Positions 1 through 8,176 are shown, counted from the first letter of the stretch. The stretch: 36,285 bases of DNA from an uncultured Mollicutes bacterium (GCA_947174785.1 CAMWKG010000017.1:1-36285); one strand, 5' to 3'. Numbers and translations are program-made. Notes: a model not told the origin generated them from the letters alone.

Positions 1-60
1 TGAGCTCTCATTTAAATAATTCTTTTTTTGTGTCTACGAACTATTGACTAGTTCAAGTTG
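1..60 (+). repeat. Possible IS3-type right-end relic, cut by the window edge
   Basis: Positions 1-36 match 2381-2417 at roughly 31 of 37 positions: the right arm of a hairpin (TGAGCTCT against TGGGCTCT), an A/T tract, then TTTTTTGTGTCTA. After GTGTCTA, positions 37-57 hold a 6-bp inverted repeat (GAACTA ... TAGTTC). A terminator followed by GTGTCTAC...TTGACTAGTTC resembles the 3' end of IS3/IS150-group elements as I remember them. No transposase is visible in the window, so the identity is a guess; the shared motif is seen directly. Confidence 0.35.
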
Positions 61-69
61 GTCCCTTTT

Positions 70-363
70 TTATTTCATAAAGTTTGGAAGTCCTAATCCT
101 AAGAATATGGATAGCAATGAAACGATTGCTAAAATCCAAAATAATATTCTCCACCCTTTTGTTTGTCTGCTTGCATAATCATAAGCTGATACTAATGCAA
201 CAATTAATAGTAATATACTTGCAACACCTGTAAGAATACCACCAACGGAATTATTAACCTTTAAAGCATCTAATATGATTTTGATAATCCATGCAATTGC
301 ATTTAATATCATAGCTGCAAAAGCAAACATTCCTAAATAACCTGTTCTACCTTTTCTTGACAT
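70..363 (-). CDS. Small membrane protein, unknown function
   Basis: Unrecognised protein of 97 residues. It starts Met-Ser-Arg-Lys-Gly-Arg, a short positively charged N-terminus. Three hydrophobic segments follow, at about residues 10-30, 42-62 and 70-90, so it should be an integral membrane protein with three helices. The start is supported by an AGGAGG Shine-Dalgarno site about 8 bases upstream of the ATG. It lies downstream of the methyltransferase gene on the same strand, 63 bases away, with its own ribosome site. No catalytic motif is visible and I assign no function. Confidence 0.7.
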   Translation of the reverse strand: MSRKGRTGYLGMFAFAAMILNAIAWIIKIILDALKVNNSVGGILTGVASILLLIVALVSAYDYASRQTKGWRILFWILAIVSLLSIFLGLGLPNFMK

Positions 364-426
364 ATTTTTTCCTCCTAACGTTGATTTGATTATACCATTA
401 AAGGAGGAATAAAAACAATATTTTTG

Positions 427-1002
427 TTAAATTATTTTCTTTAATACTATATTCAGCCATTTTTCGTCTCGTTCTGGTCTGACATCCAAAGTAATGCATT
501 CTTTAACAATTTCAAATGAAGTAGGCGCAATTAAGCTTTTAAAACGTTCCATATTCATATCTGTAAAATATCTATCATTACAGTATCCTTCAAAATCACC
601 ATATTTGAAAGAGCAGTAAAGGACTCCCTTCTCTTTTAATGCTCTATAACATCTTTTAAATACATCTAGCAGTTCACAAGAAGGAATATGCAGCAAGCTC
701 GCACAAGCCCAAATCCCATCAAACTGGTCTACAAAATTTAAATCCTGTGCTCTCATATGATAGATATTTTTAAGACCTAGGCTTTTTGCATGCTCACAAA
801 ATTCTTTTGTAATATCCACTCCATACACTTCATATTTTCTAGAAAAATATAAAGAATCTCTTCCACTGCCAAATCCCAAATCCAAAATGCAGTGAGCATT
901 TTCTTCTAACTGCTCTTCAAATAAATTATATTGGACAGACATATCACAATGCTTTGTAGCTTCTATATATCCGTTAGAATGTAGGCTATAAAAATTTTTC
1001 AA
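427..1002 (-). CDS. Class I SAM-dependent methyltransferase
   Basis: Rossmann-fold methyltransferase of about 191 residues. The glycine-rich SAM-binding motif I (ILDLGFGSGRDS) is near residue 40. It is followed by the acidic end of strand 2 (VYGVDIT) and a motif-IV-like stretch (FDGIWACASLLHIP). The family resembles the TehB/UbiE-type group that methylates small molecules; the substrate cannot be read from sequence. The longest frame begins with a GTG at 1011, but that GTG lies inside the Shine-Dalgarno GAGGTGAT. A TTG at 1002, five bases further on, is the more likely start (Met-Lys-Asn-Phe). It has its own ribosome site and no obvious partner; the carboxypeptidase terminator lies just upstream. 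Confidence 0.85.
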   Translation of the reverse strand: MKNFYSLHSNGYIEATKHCDMSVQYNLFEEQLEENAHCILDLGFGSGRDSLYFSRKYEVYGVDITKEFCEHAKSLGLKNIYHMRAQDLNFVDQFDGIWACASLLHIPSCELLDVFKRCYRALKEKGVLYCSFKYGDFEGYCNDRYFTDMNMERFKSLIAPTSFEIVKECITLDVRPERDEKWLNIVLKKII

Positions 1003-1047
1003 AAATATCACCTCACAATTTTATTATATCATAATCTTAAGTCATTG

Positions 1048-1074
1048 AAAACAAAAGCGTCCCCTAGGACGCTT
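1048..1074 (-). terminator. Intrinsic terminator of the carboxypeptidase gene
   Basis: An 8-bp perfect stem (AAGCGTCC / GGACGCTT, 4-base loop) directly abuts the stop codon at 1076. On the minus strand it is followed by a T-rich run (TTGTTTTC). Confidence 0.75.
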
Positions 1075-1075
1075 C

Positions 1076-2104
1076 TTACTTAAATATATCAATGACTAAA
1101 TCTATATCAAATGTTTCTTTACTATAGACCTCTATGTGTTGTTTTAGAATTAATTTATCTGCTAAATATACTTCTAAAACAGCATACTCTTTAAACAACT
1201 TAAAATTCATACTGATACTTTCATTTTCTTTAGACTTTATAGGAATCACAATATCATTAGGAATATAAAGATAGTATGTGACATCACGTTTTGTATCATA
1301 AACACCCTTTTTAAAGATAGTTACAAAGCTATATTTATTATTATTCTTAGCAAGGTTTCTATGATGGTTCCAATCATTTCCATCATTGATTGTAACAATA
1401 ATTAAATTCTTGTTATCCTTAATATAGTTGGAAACCAAAATTCTTCTACTCTTCTTCGTGAACCCTGTCTTTCCCCAAAGAAACTCATTATCACTCGTAA
1501 CCAACTTGTGTTTATTATGCCAGCTATAGTTGGAATCTTTAGATTTACAGGTATATTGATGAGCAGAGGATATAGCAACAAAGGTTTCATTTTTAGCTGC
1601 ATAGGAACTAAGGAGTGCCATATCATAGGCGGTAGACAAATTATATTCTCTTTCGTCTAAACCAGAAGCATTTGCAAAAACACTATTTTTCATTCCAATT
1701 TTTTTAGCCATATCATTCATTTGCTGAATAAATTTTTTAGAATTATGACCACTTAGGGCAGAGGCTGCATCATTGGCAGATCTCAGCATTAAAGCATGAA
1801 GTAAATCCTTTCTTGTAAGGACCTCATTTTCTTTTAAGTATACCTTAGACCCTACCTCTAATGTGTCTGCCTTAGTCACTTTAATTTCTTCATCCAGCTT
1901 ATAATTTTCTATAGCTGTGATGGCTGTCATAATCTTGGCAGTTGATGCCACTAAATATTGCTTATTTAAGTTACTTCCTTCTAAAATACGATTGGTTGTA
2001 GATTCCATAACTATATAGCTTGAATCCGTGTTTGTTATTGCGTTCGCATTTATGGGAATAAATAGCATAACTAACGCTAGTAGTAAAAGAACTTTTCTCT
2101 TCAA
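1076..2104 (-). CDS. dacF: D-alanyl-D-alanine carboxypeptidase, DacF/PBP5 type (peptidase S11)
   Basis: Serine DD-carboxypeptidase that trims the terminal D-Ala from peptidoglycan stem peptides outside the membrane. A signal peptide (charged start, leucine-rich core, ending near ANA) occupies about residues 1-22. All three penicillin-binding motifs are present: STAK (SxxK) near residue 55, SAND (SxN) near 110, and KTG in GKTGFT near 210. About 70 residues follow, matching the beta-rich C-terminal domain of the family. I see no clear C-terminal amphipathic anchor. The longest frame starts with a GTG at 2113 that belongs to the ribosome site AGGTGAT; the TTG at 2104 five bases further on is preferred (342 residues). 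In Bacilli dacF is often sporulation-linked, but here it stands alone, so the symbol is a family call. Confidence 0.88.
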   Translation of the reverse strand: MKRKVLLLLALVMLFIPINANAITNTDSSYIVMESTTNRILEGSNLNKQYLVASTAKIMTAITAIENYKLDEEIKVTKADTLEVGSKVYLKENEVLTRKDLLHALMLRSANDAASALSGHNSKKFIQQMNDMAKKIGMKNSVFANASGLDEREYNLSTAYDMALLSSYAAKNETFVAISSAHQYTCKSKDSNYSWHNKHKLVTSDNEFLWGKTGFTKKSRRILVSNYIKDNKNLIIVTINDGNDWNHHRNLAKNNNKYSFVTIFKKGVYDTKRDVTYYLYIPNDIVIPIKSKENESISMNFKLFKEYAVLEVYLADKLILKQHIEVYSKETFDIDLVIDIFK

Positions 2105-2357
2105 AGAAATCACCTATAATAAGAATATGCATGAGTTTTCTATAATATTATTTATGCAATAAAAAATCTCTTGTCATAAATCATATACTATTTAACAATC
2201 AATTTTAGTTTTTATTTATAGATTAATTTTTTGTTTGAAGCTAGCTGAGAAAACTTTCAATGATTCAACAGGAAATGATGAGGGATTTTTGTTTTTACAA
2301 AACATATTCATAACCCTGTTAAAGATTCCATCGCTTTTCTTAACCTAATCTATTTAT

Positions 2358-2389
2358 AAGAGCCCAATTCTATAAAGAACTGGGCTCTT
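2358..2389. terminator. Strong hairpin, probable terminator after the pectinesterase gene
   Basis: Arms AAGAGCCCA and TGGGCTCTT pair over 9 bp, and the stem continues with 4 more pairs after one mismatch, closing on a 4-base loop. It lies 69 bases past the pectinesterase stop. No immediate T-run follows on the minus strand. On the plus strand a T-run begins about 15 bases later, so it may instead be the transposase terminator of an IS relic. Confidence 0.5.
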
Positions 2390-2417
2390 ATCTAAAATAA
2401 TTTCTTTTTTGTGTCTA
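2381..2417 (+). repeat. Second copy of the IS-end-like motif
   Basis: This 37-bp stretch matches positions 1-36 of the window: hairpin arm TGGGCTCTT, an A/T spacer, TTTCTTTTTT, then GTGTCTA. Similarity fades after GTGTCTA. It is either a relic of the same element as the left window edge or a dispersed terminator module. Confidence 0.4.
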
Positions 2418-2457
2418 TTACCTATTTGAAACTACAACTAAATACTAATTTAATATT

Positions 2458-5400
2458 TTATTCAGCTGTAATTACAATGGATTCAATATATGCATTTCCT
2501 GCTGCACCTGTAATGATGATTTCAGTATTTACTGTAGCTGTATATACTAGTTTATTGTCAGTTAATGTTTGTGCCGCACCATTTAATGTAACACCACTTG
2601 AGAATGGCATAGCCACGGTTACTGTTGAACCTGCAGCTACTCTTATCCTTACCTCATTATTGTCCTTTAATGCTACATATTGACCATTATGTGCTACACA
2701 GTTTGTAAATGTAATCACATCGGTTGATTGTACTGCTGAACCATTGTCTGGCTTATCAGATAAAGATGCGAAAACATAATTTAAGTTTTCAGCATAGGTT
2801 GGTGCCTTTGTAATTACGATGGATTCAATATATGCATTTCCTGCTGCACCTGTAATGATGATTTCAGTATTTACTGTAGCTGTATATACTAGTTTATTGT
2901 CAGTTAATGTTTGTGCCGCACCATTTAATGTAACACCACTTGAGAATGGCATAGCCACGGTTACTGTTGAACCTGCAGCTACTCTTATCCTTACCTCATT
3001 ATTGTCCTTTAATGCTACATATTGACCATTATGTGCTACACAGTTTGTAAATGTAATCACATCGGTTGATTGTACTGCTGAACCATTGTCTGGCTTATCA
3101 GATAAAGATGCGAAAACATAATTTAAGTTTTCAGCATAGGTTGGTGCCTTTGTAATTACGATGGATTCAATATATGCATTTCCTGCTGCACCTGTAATGA
3201 TGATTTCAGTATTTACTGTAGCTGTATATACTAGTTTATTGTCAGTTAATGTTTGTGCCGCACCATTTAATGTAACACCACTTGAGAATGGCATAGCCAC
3301 GGTTACTATTGAACCTGCAGCTACTTTTATCCTTACCTCATTATTGTCCTTTAATGCTACATACTGTCCATTATGTGCTACACAGTTTGTAAATGTAATC
3401 ACATCTGTGGATTCTACGGATGAACCATTATCTGGCTTATTAGCTAATGAAGCAAATACATAATTCAAGTTTTCAGCATATTCAACAACTGGATCCTGTT
3501 CTAAAGCATCTAATGCTGTTTTTGCAGCAGCAATAGCTATAGCTAAAGCGTCTTCATCTGAAGCAGCATTAATTGCTGCCTTTTGTGCTTCTAATGTAGT
3601 TTCATAATCAGCATTTTGTGTATACTTATCAGCTGGATATGCTTTATCTAAATTACTACAAGCATCTTCTTTCTTTTGCTCAAGTGTCTTGAAAAGAACA
3701 CCAACAAAGCCTAAATAATCACTTGTAGTTGCTTCAATTGTAACAACTCCAGCAGCAGATATTTCATACGTAACGATTTCACCATTACCAGCTATGCTAG
3801 TCTTATTTCCTTCAACTTGAACACCATCAAGCTTAACTGTTTGAATCTTTGAATAGTAACCAACTAATAAAGTAGCAGCTCTATCCACTTTCAATTCAAT
3901 CTTTGCACCAGTATTGAATTTTAACCAGTTTTCAGCATTGCCGTTGCTTGCACAATTTGTTAAATTCAATTTATAGAATTGAACAGTTGTATTGCTTGCT
4001 TCAATGACTGATCCTGGAGTAATGATTGTTTCAATACCTGTCTTTGATGAATTATAGTATGAGCCCTTGAATGTTACACCAACTGATTCTGTAATTTCAT
4101 CTGATGTATATTCCACCTTAGCATATAGGATTGGGTTATTTTCTGTAGTTGCGTCAAGACGTTCGATATCCCACATACCTGTAGCAGTAAGAGCATACGT
4201 GAAATATTGTAATTTTGTATTTTCATCAACATACTGAGACAATAAAATGGCCTTGGAACCATCTGCATTTGTAATTGAAGGTGGGTTAACCAATTCATTC
4301 ATTTGAGGAGCAACAATTAATGAAACCTCCGCATATCTTAATGTAGCAAATGATAATTTACCTGCACTATTTAGCTTTAATCCATAATTAGAAGAAATGG
4401 ATTTGCCTGCAAGATTTTTAAATGAATAGCTCTTGCTAAGCTTCTTGTTTGCTGAATTATTCACATCAAATGTGTCAATACCAGAAGCACCATTTTCAGT
4501 AGCAATTGTTGAATCTGTTGTATACCATTCGATTTCTGTCCAAGTTGGAATAGAAGGATTACATGTAACAGATTTAGATACACCACTTCCATCTAAAGCA
4601 GTTGCTGTAATAGTAACACTGCCTTCTGCTAAGAATGTAACCTTACCTGTATATGGATCCACTGTAGCAATTGACTCATCAGATGAAGACCATAAAACAG
4701 ATGAATTGATTACACCCTTTGGTCCAAGTTCTACTTGAAGAGTTTGTGGAACTCCAACAATTTGCTTTGGTTTAAGACCTGTAATTGTTATTGACTCAAC
4801 CTTTTGATCTTCAATTGCTGAATCAGGAGTTACAACAATCTTTGTAATATATGTTGATGCTTTTGCTGTAAGAACAAAGGATCTAGCATTTTCATCGTAT
4901 ATAATATAATCATTTTCAACTTCACTATTCGTAGTTGCATTATTAAAGAACATAATCATCTTGCCTGGCTGTGTATCAGTTGTAGCCTCAACAGTACCAG
5001 CATAATAACCATATACTTCAACATAGCACTTACCCTCTACTGGAATTGTGATTGTTCCTCCTGCTTGAGCAACATAATGTGTATTACCATTATTATCCTG
5101 GAATTTAAATCCATCACATATAGCTCCTTCTACTCCATCTACCTTAAAATTGTAAACCTTTGCTTCACCCATTGTGTCGCCTTCTAGCTTATCTGATGAA
5201 GTATCTTTTGTTACAGTCCAACCCATAGCACCAATTAAATCGTTGATTGCCCAGTTTGCGGCTGTATCTGTTACATATCTAAGCTTTCCAGTATCAAATA
5301 TTCTATTCAAAATTGCATTTCTTCCATTAAATTCTTTTGCGACAGTATCTGCATCTAAAATGTAATCCTTTGAACCCTGATTTGTTATTCCAATAGAATC

Positions 5401-7296
5401 AGCAGTTGCCTTATCCATTTTCCAGCCAACTGTAGTTTTTGCAAATGGTGTTGCAATTTGAGTCTTATACCAAGGACCATCTGACATTTCAATATCTTCA
5501 CATATTGTGTTAATATACGCAACCTGATTATAGCAGCCTGAGCTCCATGGTGTACGAGCCAAATAAGTTTTTTGTCCCTTTGACTTTGCTTCAGCAGATT
5601 CCTTTACGGTAGAATTATAAATAACTAATCCCTTACCTAGTTTTGATGTTTCAGCCATTTTTGGTGCAGTTATATATGTATTATGTGTACCAGCAGAACC
5701 ATCATAAACAGATACGATTTCACAATTTTCATATAATGCAACCTTTCCGCCTGCTTCCATCCAGATGAAGTCAACATCACCTTCGATGTAGCAGCCATAG
5801 AACCAAGCCTTACCAATTGTTCTCAACGTATCCTGATGAGACTTAAATCCACAATTATATGCAGCTGTAAAGCCTGATGTATCTGTACCAAGAACCTCCG
5901 CCTGAACATCACCAGAATGTTCAGAACGATACCAATCGCTTTCCAAAGTTAAATTTTCAAGAATTATATTAGCAGTGCCCTGAATTGAAATTAAGCAACG
6001 ATTTTTAGAATCACAACCAGTTTCACCAGGCATCTTACTTCCATGACCCTTAATAATTACATCGGAACCATACTTAGCATCTGTAGAACCTACAATACGA
6101 ATCGTTGCAGAGCCTTTATACATTAAGCCATTCTCATTATATGTACCCTTTCCAAGAGTAATAGTATACATAGCAGTTGAAGTTTCTGGAATTGCAGCAA
6201 ATGCCGCATGAATTGAGGCATACTCAGTTCCATTCATATATACCTTTCCATCTTCAACGGCTGTCGTTGTAAGCTTTACAATATGTACAGAATATGAAGT
6301 AGTAAGATTTCCATATTTTACTGTACAAGTTTTAGTACCAGATTCATCTGCTGAAGATAGTGTATATGAAACTTCCGCATCACTATCTAGATCAGCAGTA
6401 TGTCCATCAGTATATACAGCTATAACCTTAACTGATGAGGATCTTACATACTCCTTGCCATATTCATATGTTTCATCATCAGCCCCTGAAACTTCTATGG
6501 AAGCAATAATAGTACTAATTTCATATGTTACTGTATAAGTTGCTGTCTTTCCGCCATAGGATACTGTAACTGTATACGTTCCCTCTTTTGTCTTATCAAC
6601 CTCTGAAGAATCCACTATAAAATCAGTAACTTCTTTTGTGGTATTATCTGACATTTTAGCAGTAACAATTAAATCCTCATAGCTAAAATCCTCACCAATT
6701 ACGAATTCAGTTTTACTAGCACTTACACTAATACTTTCTAATTGAGTTTGGATTATTTCATTCCACTGAGCAACAATTGTAATATTTGCAGTAATTGCAG
6801 TATCCATTGTCCAATCAGCATCATTTGCCTTCCAGCCTGTGAATTCATATCCTTCTCTTGTTGGTTCAGAAACTCCTGTCAGCTTTTGTCCTTTTTCAAC
6901 TTGCTGTGTTTTAGGGGTAGTCCCATCATTTAAGTCAATTGTTACAGTCCAGTATTCTTTTGCTGGAGTTACTGTCTTTTCTTTCCATTGTGCAACAATT
7001 GTGATATTTGCAGTGATTGCAGTATCCATTGTCCAAGCTGCACCATTTGCCATCCAACCAGTAAATTCATAGCCTTCTCTTGTAGGAGTGGCTACTCCTG
7101 TCAGCTTCTCACCCTTTACAACATCCTTTGTTGTAGGAGTTGAACCATCATTTAAATCGATAGTTACCTTCCAGTATTCAACCTCTGGAGTAGGCGGATT
7201 ATCTACCTTTGTTTTACAGCTTGTTAAGGAGGTGGCTGAGACACCTAACATTGCTGATAAACAAAGAAGCGAAATTAAAAACTTTCTTTTCTTCAT
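2458..7296 (-). CDS. Giant secreted lipoprotein pectinesterase with InlB and Ig-like repeats
   Basis: Surface lipoprotein of about 1612 residues that should demethylate pectin. Order: lipoprotein signal ending in the lipobox LTSC (Cys near 27); two InlB B-repeats (about 40-185), each with the EGYEFTGW core; two bacterial Ig-like domains (about 185-340). The pectinesterase beta-helix follows at about 345-680, with HQDTL near 488 and GDVDFIW near 507 holding the two catalytic aspartates, and LARTPW near 578 carrying the substrate-site arginine. Then come a beta domain, a Big2-type domain with the WSSSDESIATVD core, another beta module, a FIVAR-like helical segment, and three 114-residue repeats. 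I see no dockerin or LPXTG. The longest frame begins at a TTG (7320) with a lysine-rich lead inside the purine-rich ribosome site; the ATG at 7296 gives a normal signal peptide. Transcription is from a consensus promoter overlapped by a cre box. Confidence 0.9.
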   Translation of the reverse strand: MKKRKFLISLLCLSAMLGVSATSLTSCKTKVDNPPTPEVEYWKVTIDLNDGSTPTTKDVVKGEKLTGVATPTREGYEFTGWMANGAAWTMDTAITANITIVAQWKEKTVTPAKEYWTVTIDLNDGTTPKTQQVEKGQKLTGVSEPTREGYEFTGWKANDADWTMDTAITANITIVAQWNEIIQTQLESISVSASKTEFVIGEDFSYEDLIVTAKMSDNTTKEVTDFIVDSSEVDKTKEGTYTVTVSYGGKTATYTVTYEISTIIASIEVSGADDETYEYGKEYVRSSSVKVIAVYTDGHTADLDSDAEVSYTLSSADESGTKTCTVKYGNLTTSYSVHIVKLTTTAVEDGKVYMNGTEYASIHAAFAAIPETSTAMYTITLGKGTYNENGLMYKGSATIRIVGSTDAKYGSDVIIKGHGSKMPGETGCDSKNRCLISIQGTANIILENLTLESDWYRSEHSGDVQAEVLGTDTSGFTAAYNCGFKSHQDTLRTIGKAWFYGCYIEGDVDFIWMEAGGKVALYENCEIVSVYDGSAGTHNTYITAPKMAETSKLGKGLVIYNSTVKESAEAKSKGQKTYLARTPWSSGCYNQVAYINTICEDIEMSDGPWYKTQIATPFAKTTVGWKMDKATADSIGITNQGSKDYILDADTVAKEFNGRNAILNRIFDTGKLRYVTDTAANWAINDLIGAMGWTVTKDTSSDKLEGDTMGEAKVYNFKVDGVEGAICDGFKFQDNNGNTHYVAQAGGTITIPVEGKCYVEVYGYYAGTVEATTDTQPGKMIMFFNNATTNSEVENDYIIYDENARSFVLTAKASTYITKIVVTPDSAIEDQKVESITITGLKPKQIVGVPQTLQVELGPKGVINSSVLWSSSDESIATVDPYTGKVTFLAEGSVTITATALDGSGVSKSVTCNPSIPTWTEIEWYTTDSTIATENGASGIDTFDVNNSANKKLSKSYSFKNLAGKSISSNYGLKLNSAGKLSFATLRYAEVSLIVAPQMNELVNPPSITNADGSKAILLSQYVDENTKLQYFTYALTATGMWDIERLDATTENNPILYAKVEYTSDEITESVGVTFKGSYYNSSKTGIETIITPGSVIEASNTTVQFYKLNLTNCASNGNAENWLKFNTGAKIELKVDRAATLLVGYYSKIQTVKLDGVQVEGNKTSIAGNGEIVTYEISAAGVVTIEATTSDYLGFVGVLFKTLEQKKEDACSNLDKAYPADKYTQNADYETTLEAQKAAINAASDEDALAIAIAAAKTALDALEQDPVVEYAENLNYVFASLANKPDNGSSVESTDVITFTNCVAHNGQYVALKDNNEVRIKVAAGSIVTVAMPFSSGVTLNGAAQTLTDNKLVYTATVNTEIIITGAAGNAYIESIVITKAPTYAENLNYVFASLSDKPDNGSAVQSTDVITFTNCVAHNGQYVALKDNNEVRIRVAAGSTVTVAMPFSSGVTLNGAAQTLTDNKLVYTATVNTEIIITGAAGNAYIESIVITKAPTYAENLNYVFASLSDKPDNGSAVQSTDVITFTNCVAHNGQYVALKDNNEVRIRVAAGSTVTVAMPFSSGVTLNGAAQTLTDNKLVYTATVNTEIIITGAAGNAYIESIVITAE
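2461..3483 (-). repeat. Three tandem 342-bp in-frame repeats at the 3' end of the pectinesterase gene
   Basis: The same 342-bp unit (114 codons, beginning Tyr-Ala-Glu-Asn-Leu-Asn-Tyr-Val-Phe) occurs three times. Marker positions 2477, 2819 and 3161 are spaced exactly 342 bases apart. The two C-terminal copies are nearly identical at DNA level. The N-terminal copy (about 3142-3483) differs at a few codons. Each unit looks like a beta-sandwich module, possibly carbohydrate binding. Confidence 0.95.
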
Positions 7297-7330
7297 ACCC
7301 TTTTTCCTTCCTTCTTTCAACTATACCTTA

Positions 7331-7376
7331 TGAAAGCGTTTGCTTTATTATAACATACTAATCATTTTCCTGTCAA
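7331..7376 (-). promoter_or_regulatory. Pectinesterase promoter with overlapping cre (CcpA) site
   Basis: On the minus strand TTGACA (7376-7371) and TATAAT (7352-7347) are separated by 18 bases, a full match to the vegetative consensus. The sequence TGAAAGCGTTTGCT (7331-7344) matches the catabolite-responsive element consensus and lies immediately downstream of the -10, over the expected start of transcription. Known cre sites in this position repress transcription when a preferred sugar is present. Regulation by CcpA is inferred from the match. Confidence 0.85.
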
Positions 7377-7411
7377 ATATAAGAAACGCGTATGAATTTT
7401 AGAAAACATTT

Positions 7412-7451
7412 GGAAAATAAAAAAATCATTGATTCTTATCTATCAATGATT
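7412..7451 (-). terminator. Intrinsic terminator after the small membrane protein gene
   Basis: A 10-bp perfect stem (AATCATTGAT / ATCAATGATT, 8-base loop) at 7424-7451 is followed on the minus strand by TTTTTTATTTT. Confidence 0.88.
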
Positions 7452-7474
7452 CTATAAATTAAATTGAGGTTTGT

Positions 7475-7726
7475 CTATAAAGAGGAGTTTTCTCTGTTCT
7501 CTTCAAAAAACTTCATTTTTTTCAATAAATATTTTCTTATAAAAACAAACTCTATCAACACTAATATTCCTATTGCAATTAAAATCAACCCAACCCAAAA
7601 TACTTCTTTTAAAGCGAAGGCTAATACAACTCCAGCTGTTGTTAATACTGCTGAAAGGATAGGCATAAATACACTTAAAATTTGACAAGAAAAATTATAT
7701 TGATCTTCTAATGTTTTTATTTTCAT
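7475..7726 (-). CDS. Small two-helix membrane protein, unknown function
   Basis: Unrecognised 83-residue protein. A hydrophilic N-terminal stretch of about 15 residues is followed by two hydrophobic helices (about 17-40 and 43-62). The C-terminus is highly charged (KKMKFFEENRENSS). The topology predicts a membrane hairpin with both ends on the same side. AGGAGA lies about 9 bases before the ATG. Its own terminator lies downstream and the terminator of the large housekeeping operon lies upstream, so it appears monocistronic. Confidence 0.7.
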   Translation of the reverse strand: MKIKTLEDQYNFSCQILSVFMPILSAVLTTAGVVLAFALKEVFWVGLILIAIGILVLIEFVFIRKYLLKKMKFFEENRENSSL

Positions 7727-7788
7727 CTAAAAATTCTCCTCTTATAAATATTTTAGTTTTCCTTAAATATATTATATCAAATTATATC

Positions 7789-7812
7789 AAAAAAAACTAC
7801 TGCAAGCAGTAG
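7789..7812 (-). terminator. Terminator of the apt-to-trxB operon
   Basis: A 6-bp stem (CTACTG / CAGTAG, loop CAAG) at 7797-7812 is followed on the minus strand by an unbroken T-run. It lies 24 bases past the last gene of the minus-strand operon. Confidence 0.85.
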
Positions 7813-7835
7813 AATTCTTTTATAAAGCATAAAAA

Positions 7836-8138
7836 TTATAATTTTAAAATATTGATATCTTCTATCTCTACTATTGGGATAAGTCTCAATTCATTATCCA
7901 TTTGAAGCTTGAGACCGAGCTCATTGACTTCCTCTACAATACCTTCAAAGGTTCCTTGCTTCGTGTAGATTTCAGCTAAGACATGAATACGATAATATAG
8001 CATTGCTTCTATATCCTCTAACCGGTGATGAGCCACCTTTTTTCGTTTCACATTCCGACTATCAAAAAAATCCTGATTTTCATTTCCGTCCTTTTTATCA
8101 CTTACACTATCAATAAATAAAGTTGGATCATTTGCCAT
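7836..8138 (-). CDS. Small hypothetical protein with a possible Sm/YolD-like beta barrel
   Basis: A 100-residue protein that I do not recognise. The first ~45 residues are charged and look disordered. The C-terminal half has a short helix, then alternating hydrophobic strands with a GxIxxVxxxxLxL pattern ending in paired isoleucines. That pattern resembles small Sm-like or YolD-like beta barrels, but the resemblance is by eye only. The ribosome site AAGGTGAT sits 7 bases before the ATG and is part of an inverted repeat with the end of trxB. It is the last gene of the long minus-strand operon; the position after the thioredoxin pair gives no clear hint of role. Confidence 0.65.
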   Translation of the reverse strand: MANDPTLFIDSVSDKKDGNENQDFFDSRNVKRKKVAHHRLEDIEAMLYYRIHVLAEIYTKQGTFEGIVEEVNELGLKLQMDNELRLIPIVEIEDINILKL

Positions 8139-8142
8139 TTTT

Positions 8143-8176
8143 AAATCACCTTAGTATAATACTATGAGGGTGATTT
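8143..8176 (-). promoter_or_regulatory. Hairpin sequestering the Shine-Dalgarno of the downstream small gene
   Basis: In the minus-strand transcript an 8-base arm AAATCACC pairs perfectly with GGTGATTT, with a further inner stem TAGTA/TACTA. The second arm is the ribosome site of the 100-residue gene. The first arm begins at the trxB stop codon. Ribosomes finishing trxB would open the stem, so this looks like translational coupling. The pairing is seen; the effect is inferred. Confidence 0.5.

Larger units (their letters stand above)
2105..2457. other. Intergenic region with no gene seen
   Basis: AT-rich stretch of about 350 bases between the carboxypeptidase and pectinesterase genes. It carries the carboxypeptidase ribosome site, a hairpin (2358-2389) and an IS-end-like motif (2381-2417). 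A -10-like ATTATAG lies near 2140-2150 on the minus strand, but I could not find a well-spaced -35. No coding sequence is apparent on either strand. Confidence 0.6.

Noticed and set aside
2411-3463. Plus-strand frames of 68-100 codons opposite the pectinesterase repeats
   Set aside because: They repeat with the 342-bp unit and lie antisense to a strong coding frame; no ribosome site or independent codon pattern supports them.
7297-7320. Eight-codon N-terminal extension of the pectinesterase from a TTG
   Set aside because: It codes for Lys/Gly/Arg from the purine-rich ribosome site; the ATG at 7296 yields a normal lipoprotein signal.
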